NCBI GenBank assembly: GCA_016790385.1
Contig: JAEUNV010000141.1
Span: forward strand, 1-6,651
Source: Zoogloea sp.
GTDB taxonomy: Bacteria; Pseudomonadota; Gammaproteobacteria; Burkholderiales; Rhodocyclaceae
DNA length: 6,651 bases
Reading direction: 5' to 3'
Position numbers and translations under genes: made by a program
Part shown: positions 1 through 4,029 of the stretch, one piece after another
Position numbering within the stretch: the first letter of the stretch is position 1
Layout: each line of letters starts with the position of its first letter
The notes under the pieces: model-generated
What the model saw: only the letters and a program-made list of their open reading frames with translations
Database searches by the model: none
Told to the model about the DNA's origin: nothing

Positions 1-533
1 GCCAGGGTGCGGCGCAGGGCGCGCAGGGGCAGCACCCGCAGGGAACCATAGATGCTGAGGCCGAGGGCCACGCCGAGCAGGGCGACCAGCCCGGTGCCGG
101 CGAGGATGGGCTGAAGGGAACGGGCAATGACGACCTCGCCCACCGGCCCTTCGGGCCCCATCACCGGCGCGGCGCGCTCAACCACCGGCCCCTGGAGTCT
201 GGCGCCGGCGCTCGCCAGCAGCCGATGGGCCGAATCCTCCACGCGCCGCTGCTCCGGCACGTCGCTGGGGGCAAGGTCGGTGTCCAGCAGGCCGCCCACA
301 TCCTGGCGCCATTCGTCGGGGCTGGCGCTGACCAGTTGGGTGACGAAGGCCGCATGCAGGCGCGCCGCCATGGCCGCATCACGCAGTTCGGCCTCGCGGG
401 AAAGCAGGAAGTAGCCGAGGGGCGCCGCCAGCGCCACGATCAGCGCCGTGATCGTGGCGATCCAGGTAACGACCGTGGCAAGGCGCGACTCGTCCTGCCA
501 GACCCCGGTCTTGACGGTGCCGGGCTTGTTCAT
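1..533 (-). CDS. N-terminal part of a two-TM membrane sensor protein (runs off left edge)
   Basis: Reading leftward from an ATG at 533-531, the frame stays open to the window edge (177 complete codons), so the output domain is not visible. The protein starts with a short cytoplasmic tail (MNKPGTVKTGVWQDESR), then a first membrane helix at about residues 20-45, a periplasmic stretch of roughly 95 residues rich in Ala, Arg and Glu, and a second helix at about 141-163, followed by the basic juxtamembrane segment SLRVLPLRALRRTL. This layout is typical of sensor histidine kinases and of GGDEF/EAL cyclic-di-GMP enzymes; the visible part does not distinguish them. It starts only 7 bases after the stop of the PstS-like gene, with an AGGT-type weak ribosome site overlapping that stop, so it is probably co-translated with it. 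Inference: the small periplasmic protein may feed its sensory domain. Gene call fairly sure, class of output domain unknown. Confidence 0.75.
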   Translation of the reverse strand, partial: MNKPGTVKTGVWQDESRLATVVTWIATITALIVALAAPLGYFLLSREAELRDAAMAARLHAAFVTQLVSASPDEWRQDVGGLLDTDLAPSDVPEQRRVEDSAHRLLASAGARLQGPVVERAAPVMGPEGPVGEVVIARSLQPILAGTGLVALLGVALGLSIYGSLRVLPLRALRRTL

Positions 534-540
534 GGGGCGT

Positions 541-993
541 CTACCTGTCGATCACCTTGACGGTCCGGTCGATCTGGGAGGCGCGGATGTAGCCGATGGC
601 ATTGCGATTGCCAGCCACGATACGCTTCATCTCGCTGTCTTCCTGGGTAACCCGCGGCGGCATGGCCTTGCCGGTGAAGATGTTCTGGGACCAGATGGCC
701 CGCATCGCAGCAGGGCTTTTTCCGATAAACCGGGAATAGAAGATCTTGCGCAACTCGCTGTCCTGGCCGTAATCAAGGACGAAGATGGGAGAGCCGTCCG
801 GCCAGCCTTTGACCGCACCTGTATACACTTTGACGACATAGGCACGATCGATGACGTTGGCGTTTTCCAGGTTGGTGATGACAACCACCTCCTCCTCGGC
901 CATGGCGCCCTGGGCGGCAAACAGCAGCAACAGCGGTGTGAGTACACGGAGGAGTACGTTCCGGTAACGGCGTGGGAGATTGGCGAGGAACAT
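541..993 (-). CDS. Small periplasmic PstS-like (phosphate ABC transporter substrate-binding family) protein
   Basis: This gene encodes 150 residues. Residues 1-32 form a Sec signal peptide: basic RRYRN, hydrophobic VLTPLLLLFAA, then a cleavage site of the AMA|EE type. The mature part carries patterns of the small phosphate-binding-like family: VYTGAVKGWPDGSPI near the middle, a KIFYSRFIGKSP segment, a W followed by IFTGKAMPPR, and NAIGYI close to the C-terminus. About 150 residues is the usual size of this short family, which is roughly half of classical PstS, so I do not read it as truncated. No permease or ATPase genes accompany it here. A transporter role is therefore doubtful and a periplasmic binding role for the downstream sensor is plausible (inference). 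Its ATG overlaps the porin stop (TGATG), and an AGGG-like ribosome site lies about 8 bases upstream inside the porin gene. Confidence 0.85.
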   Translation of the reverse strand: MFLANLPRRYRNVLLRVLTPLLLLFAAQGAMAEEEVVVITNLENANVIDRAYVVKVYTGAVKGWPDGSPIFVLDYGQDSELRKIFYSRFIGKSPAAMRAIWSQNIFTGKAMPPRVTQEDSEMKRIVAGNRNAIGYIRASQIDRTVKVIDR

Positions 994-2132
994 CAGAACA
1001 CCCTGTCGTAGCTGACTGTGAATTGGCGGGCGTCGCCATGCATGCTGCCGAAGCCCGGTGCGGTCCTGTCATTCCAGAGATCAATCTGGGCCTTGATGGC
1101 GCTGTCGTCGGTCATGTCGTAGCGGAGCACCGCCGACCAGGTGCCATGGCGTTCCGGCACGCCATCGGAGTTGAGCCGCTGCCTGTAGATGGCGCGGGAC
1201 AGCAGCGGCTGCCAGGGGCCATGCCGGTAACCGACGGCAAGCAGGTTGGCGTAATCCTTGCCGTAGTCTTCAGTGCGGTCGATGTACAGAAACTCGGCCC
1301 GGGCAAACCAGTTGTCAAGGTCGGCCCCCAACGAAAGCCCATGGATGATCTGGCGCTTGCGCTCGGAAAAGCTCGTCTCGCCCGAGGAGACCAGCTTGTT
1401 CTGGGTATGGGACTGAATACGCACGGCCCGAGCCGAAAACCAGTCGCGGCTGATGCTGAGCTCGGTGCCGAGGATGTCGGACCAGCGCACGTCGGTACGC
1501 GAGCCGCGGCCGTTGTAGATGCGCCAGTAACCGCTGTCCCGGCGCGTTTCGCTGCCGCCGAAGACCTGCACGGAACCATTCCATTGCGCCCACTGGTCAC
1601 GCCAAACCAGGCTGCCACCGTCATAGTTGACGACTTCCCAACCATACAACTGCGGCGGGAGATGGATCCACGGCAGGGCATAGCCCACGTCCTGGGCCTC
1701 CGAGTAGCTGAACAGCGGAAGTCGCTTGCGGCCCAACTGGACGGTCAGATTGCCTGACAACTCGGCCGTGGCATACAACCACTCGAGGTTCCCGGCACCG
1801 TTGGCGGCACCCCGGGACACCGCCTGACCAGTCACGCTGTAGCGGCCGTCAGCGCTGCTGACAGTGCCTTGAAGCCCGAACTTGGAGTCCGGCCCCGCCT
1901 GCCAGTGGCCGGCTTGGTAAACACCTTGCTGTGCATAGTCGGAGATGAAGCAGGGGCAATGAAAGCCCTGGTCGACGGCGGCATCGCGAGTGCCGCCAAA
2001 GACGCGACCTGCCGCCACGGTCATGAAGCCGGAGCCTGTGAATTCAAGCCCCTGATAATCAACGGCATGGGACGAGACGGGGAAATACAGCGAGCCAAGG
2101 GTTATAAGGAAAGCAATGCGCCGAAAGGGCAT
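993..2132 (-). CDS. Outer-membrane beta-barrel porin-like protein
   Basis: I chose the ATG at 2132 (379 residues), not the in-frame GTG at 2192. From 2132 the protein opens with a clean signal peptide (basic MPFRR, hydrophobic IAFLITLGSLYF, cleavage near SSHA|VDY), and a GGAG ribosome site lies 8 bases upstream; the extra 20 residues from the GTG would bury the signal. The mature chain shows alternating polar/aromatic beta-strand character with many Gly, Tyr and Trp and no hydrophobic helices. It ends in a C-terminal Phe (SYDRVF), the usual outer-membrane barrel recognition signal. A segment LGRKRLPLFSYSEAQDVGY and a nearby PWIHLPPQLYG resemble a porin-like family often found beside PstS-like genes. 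An unusual Cys-Pro-Cys lies at residues 59-61. The likely role is passage of small solutes, or structural support for the downstream periplasmic protein and sensor; the substrate cannot be told. Confidence 0.82.
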   Translation of the reverse strand: MPFRRIAFLITLGSLYFPVSSHAVDYQGLEFTGSGFMTVAAGRVFGGTRDAAVDQGFHCPCFISDYAQQGVYQAGHWQAGPDSKFGLQGTVSSADGRYSVTGQAVSRGAANGAGNLEWLYATAELSGNLTVQLGRKRLPLFSYSEAQDVGYALPWIHLPPQLYGWEVVNYDGGSLVWRDQWAQWNGSVQVFGGSETRRDSGYWRIYNGRGSRTDVRWSDILGTELSISRDWFSARAVRIQSHTQNKLVSSGETSFSERKRQIIHGLSLGADLDNWFARAEFLYIDRTEDYGKDYANLLAVGYRHGPWQPLLSRAIYRQRLNSDGVPERHGTWSAVLRYDMTDDSAIKAQIDLWNDRTAPGFGSMHGDARQFTVSYDRVF

Positions 2133-2140
2133 CACGAGCA

Positions 2141-2144
2141 CTCC
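2141..2144 (-). promoter_or_regulatory. Ribosome binding site (GGAG) that decides the porin start
   Basis: On the minus strand, GGAG is followed by eight bases and the ATG at 2132. No comparably placed purine-rich site pairs so well with a signal peptide for the GTG at 2192. This supports the shorter porin model. Confidence 0.6.
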
Positions 2145-2269
2145 GGGTTTTTGTTGGTCTTGGTAAGAAACGAAGGTGCTCTGGGACTTCACGCCGCACC
2201 TGACGCCTCTATGCGAAATTCAGACGTGTTATCGGCTGCGGCAGAAAATTCTTTACCCCCACCATGCAA

Positions 2270-2283
2270 CGGCCCGGCGGCCG
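2270..2283 (-). terminator. Short GC hairpin just after the AraC-type gene, possible weak terminator
   Basis: A perfect 5-bp stem CGGCC/GGCCG with a 4-base loop starts 2 bases beyond the regulator's stop codon. Only two T residues follow on the minus strand, so it does not look like a strong intrinsic terminator. The 153-base space between this gene and the porin start (2133-2285) otherwise holds no gene. It probably contains the porin operon promoter, but I could not find a convincing -35/-10 pair there. Confidence 0.25.
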
Positions 2284-2285
2284 AC

Positions 2286-3092
2286 TCAGTCCTGAAAGCG
2301 GGTCTTGCGGAGTTCGGTTGGCGTCACGCCGAACAGCGCCTTGAATCGATCAGTGAAACGTGACTGGGAACCATAACCGCAGTGCTCCGCGATACGTCCG
2401 ATGGGCTCAAGCGTCGTCTGCACGAGATGGAGGCCATACCCCAGCTTGGCCCGGCTGACGATGGTCTTGACGCCAACCCCCTCGGCCTTCAGCTTTCGGC
2501 GCAAGGTCGGTTCGCTGATTGCCAGCCGATCGGCAAGCCGGCTCAAGGTCCAGTTGGCCTGCACATCCTGGATCACGATGTCATGCAGGCGGTGGCTGAC
2601 GCTGGGAGGCTCCACAAGGGTGCCCACCTGCTCGTAGCCCATCACGTACAGGAGTTTCAACAACTCCTGCTTTCTCGTGCTCCACAGGGCGGGTGGCGCA
2701 TAGGACGGAAATTCGATGAATTGCCGCAAAGCCATCTCCAGAGGCCGGTCGATGTCTCCCTGGAAATGGGTCGGATTGCCGCCGGAAGCCCAGCTCCGAA
2801 ACTGGTCGAAGTCGCGGTGATCGAATTCGACCAGCACCGCGAAATACTCGCCATCCGGGACATTGCGCATATCGATGTTGGGGGCATTGGACAGGAACAG
2901 GAAGGTCCCGCCGGGGCAGACGATTTCCCCGCGCTTGCCAAGCCGCTTGATGCCGGCGAGCACAAAGATCAGGAGCGGCTTGATGACCGGAGCATTAAGA
3001 ATATGCTGCTCCTTCAACGATGACACAACGGCGTAGGGAAGTGGACTGCCCTCTTCGGAAAGCCGTTTTGCAAGATCAATCAGCGCTTTCAT
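2286..3092 (-). CDS. AraC/XylS-family transcriptional regulator
   Basis: This gene encodes a 268-residue DNA-binding regulator, a normal length for AraC proteins. Residues 1 to about 165 form a ligand or partner-sensing N-terminal domain of beta-rich character (PLLIFVLAGIKRLGKRGE, then CPGGTFLFLS), similar in feel to the GadX/ExsA-like members. The C-terminal 90 residues hold the two helix-turn-helix units. The first is at about 181-202 (WTLSRLADRLAISEPTLRRK); the second, at about 230-251, carries the family signature (IGRIAEHCGYGSQSRFTDRF, then FGVTPTELRK). The start is the ATG at 3092 with a GGAG/GAG-rich site upstream. It is divergent from the phosphopantetheinyl transferase gene across 115 bases and lies upstream of the porin operon in the same direction, so it could control either side or itself. 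The effector is unknown. Confidence 0.93.
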   Translation of the reverse strand: MKALIDLAKRLSEEGSPLPYAVVSSLKEQHILNAPVIKPLLIFVLAGIKRLGKRGEIVCPGGTFLFLSNAPNIDMRNVPDGEYFAVLVEFDHRDFDQFRSWASGGNPTHFQGDIDRPLEMALRQFIEFPSYAPPALWSTRKQELLKLLYVMGYEQVGTLVEPPSVSHRLHDIVIQDVQANWTLSRLADRLAISEPTLRRKLKAEGVGVKTIVSRAKLGYGLHLVQTTLEPIGRIAEHCGYGSQSRFTDRFKALFGVTPTELRKTRFQD

Positions 3093-3116
3093 GTCATCTC
3101 GCTCCGGTACGCAGCT

Positions 3117-3129
3117 TGAATATGATTCA
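3117..3129. promoter_or_regulatory. Hyphenated palindrome TGAAT-ATG-ATTCA in the divergent region
   Basis: Two perfect 5-base inverted arms surround a 3-base centre between the regulator and the phosphopantetheinyl transferase gene. It lies 25 bases upstream of the regulator start, inside its likely leader. It is a possible protein-binding site, but such a short palindrome can occur by chance. Confidence 0.25.
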
Positions 3130-3168
3130 TTCTGCCAAGGCGCGTTTCATCGCTCCGAATTGGCAAAA

Positions 3169-3178
3169 ATGCTAGCAT
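3169..3178. promoter_or_regulatory. Perfect 10-base palindrome ATGCTAGCAT
   Basis: An uninterrupted self-complementary decamer in the divergent intergenic region. It overlaps the -10-like hexamer proposed for the regulator promoter, a position where a bound protein would block transcription. Function is inferred from position only. Confidence 0.25.
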
Positions 3179-3203
3179 CGACAGACAGCCATTTTGATGT
3201 CAA
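3174..3203 (-). promoter_or_regulatory. Candidate sigma-70 promoter for the AraC-type regulator
   Basis: On the minus strand there is a perfect TTGACA (3203-3198), an 18-base spacer, and a weak -10 hexamer GATGCT (3179-3174). Transcription would begin near 3167, giving a leader of about 75 bases before the ATG at 3092. The -35 box sits inside the inverted repeat TTTGACATCAAA (3193-3204). The -35 is good and the -10 poor, so an activator may be needed. Confidence 0.35.
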
Positions 3204-3204
3204 A
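3193..3204. promoter_or_regulatory. Inverted repeat TTTGA-TG-TCAAA overlapping the regulator -35 and abutting the PPTase start
   Basis: Five-base arms with a 2-base centre. It covers the TTGACA box on the minus strand and ends 3 bases before the ATG at 3208 on the plus strand. A protein bound here would affect both divergent genes. Inference from position; no match to a named operator is claimed. Confidence 0.3.
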
Positions 3205-3207
3205 TGA

Positions 3208-3951
3208 ATGCGCATGTTTTCCCGATTCTTCCGGAAGTCCATTCCCTGCAACGACAGCGACTTCTCCCGCTTTATTGTCCGCGACGAGCAGATCATCTGC
3301 CCCGTCAAGCCCACGGTCCTGATCCGCGGCTGCCAATTCAACTCGAATCACTACCGTAACGAATTCTTCGGGAAAATAATGGGCGTCTGCTCCGCGAGAT
3401 TGCGGACCAGACGCATGGAGCGCCAGGCAGAGTTCATTGCAGGCCGCTATCTGGCGAGCCGTATGCTGCTTGAGAAAGGTATCGACAACAAGCACGTCGG
3501 CAGAGGATGCCACGGGGAACCCTTGTGGCCGCTCGGCTTCACAGGATCCATTTCGCACACGTCCAACCAGGTTGTGTGTGCGCTGGCATGCAAAAGCGAT
3601 ATCCGCTACCTCGGGCTGGATATCGAGCCGACTCTGACCTCTCCCCTGGCCGGGGAGATCGAAGGGCTTGTGATCAACCCGGATGAAAAAGCGCTCGCCA
3701 TCGACAATGGCATTTTGCCGGCGCAACTCGTCTCCATGGCCTTTTCGGCCAAGGAGAGCCTTTTCAAGGCGGTGAGCCACGAAGCGGGCACGGGCTTCGG
3801 TTTTGATTCCGCCCGGGTGGTCGGTTTTCATGGCACCGGGTTGACACTGGAACTGAGCACCGGGATTTCCTCCTCCCTGCCCAAAGGACGGAGATTTGAC
3901 TGCTTTGTCGGTCAGCATCGGGAATGCATCCTTACCCTGATTGCCGAATAG
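3208..3951 (+). CDS. 4'-phosphopantetheinyl transferase, Sfp/EntD type
   Basis: The enzyme moves the 4'-phosphopantetheine arm of coenzyme A onto the serine of carrier proteins, making them active. The 247-residue protein shows the family motifs in order: the lead-in RMERQAEFIAGRYLASRMLL (about 70-88), the GEPLWPLGFTGSISHT block (about 103-118, with His117), the metal-binding LGLDIEP (Asp138, Glu140), and FSAKESLFKA (about 179-188, with Glu183 and Lys187). All expected catalytic residues are present. The in-frame codon just before the ATG at 3208 is a stop, so 3208 is the earliest start; 3214 is an alternative. No clear ribosome site precedes either, and ATGs in other frames crowd the area (3197, 3204). 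About 35 residues precede the usual family N-terminus. It converges on the large gene whose C-terminal carrier domain is its obvious candidate substrate. Confidence 0.93.
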   Translation: MRMFSRFFRKSIPCNDSDFSRFIVRDEQIICPVKPTVLIRGCQFNSNHYRNEFFGKIMGVCSARLRTRRMERQAEFIAGRYLASRMLLEKGIDNKHVGRGCHGEPLWPLGFTGSISHTSNQVVCALACKSDIRYLGLDIEPTLTSPLAGEIEGLVINPDEKALAIDNGILPAQLVSMAFSAKESLFKAVSHEAGTGFGFDSARVVGFHGTGLTLELSTGISSSLPKGRRFDCFVGQHRECILTLIAE

Positions 3952-3968
3952 GCTCAGGCGTGTGCGCC

Positions 3969-4011
3969 ATGCCCCGGCCGCGGACTCTGCATCCGCCCTC
4001 GGCCGGGGCAT
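3969..4011. terminator. Long GC-rich hairpin between two convergent genes, probable bidirectional terminator
   Basis: Two perfectly complementary 12-base arms, ATGCCCCGGCCG (3969-3980) and CGGCCGGGGCAT (4000-4011), enclose a 19-base loop. It lies in the 78-base gap between the phosphopantetheinyl transferase stop and the end of the large fusion gene, where a shared terminator is expected. Neither strand has a T run after the stem, so it may act with Rho, protect mRNA ends, or be a site of another kind. Confidence 0.5.
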
Positions 4012-4029
4012 CATGCCGTGCACCGTGAC

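Noticed and set aside
448..1011. 187-codon plus-strand open frame opposite the PstS-like gene
   Set aside because: The opposite strand has a signal peptide and family motifs and is tightly coupled to its neighbours. This frame shows none.
972..1757. 261-codon plus-strand open frame opposite the porin gene
   Set aside because: It is antisense to a porin with signal peptide and barrel features. Its translation is low-complexity (Ala, Val, Gly, Asp rich) with no recognisable domain, as expected in GC-rich DNA.
2133..2192. Porin start at the GTG at 2192
   Set aside because: It would put 20 polar residues ahead of a normal signal peptide and is less well placed than the ATG at 2132 with its GGAG site.
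2133..2285. Clear promoter for the porin operon
   Set aside because: I looked for -35/-10 and sigma-54 type pairs on the minus strand. A GATAAC hexamer is present but has no acceptable -35 partner, so none is reported.
2382..3023. 213-codon plus-strand open frame opposite the AraC-type gene
   Set aside because: It is antisense to a clear two-HTH regulator, with no domain of its own.
3197..3330. Short upstream frame from the ATG at 3197
   Set aside because: It encodes a Ser/Pro/Ala-rich peptide overlapping the transferase in another frame with no sign of being real; it is probably a composition effect.
3172..4023. 283-codon minus-strand open frame opposite the phosphopantetheinyl transferase
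   Set aside because: The plus-strand frame carries every motif of a known enzyme family. The minus-strand translation has no domain pattern and also runs through the intergenic hairpin.
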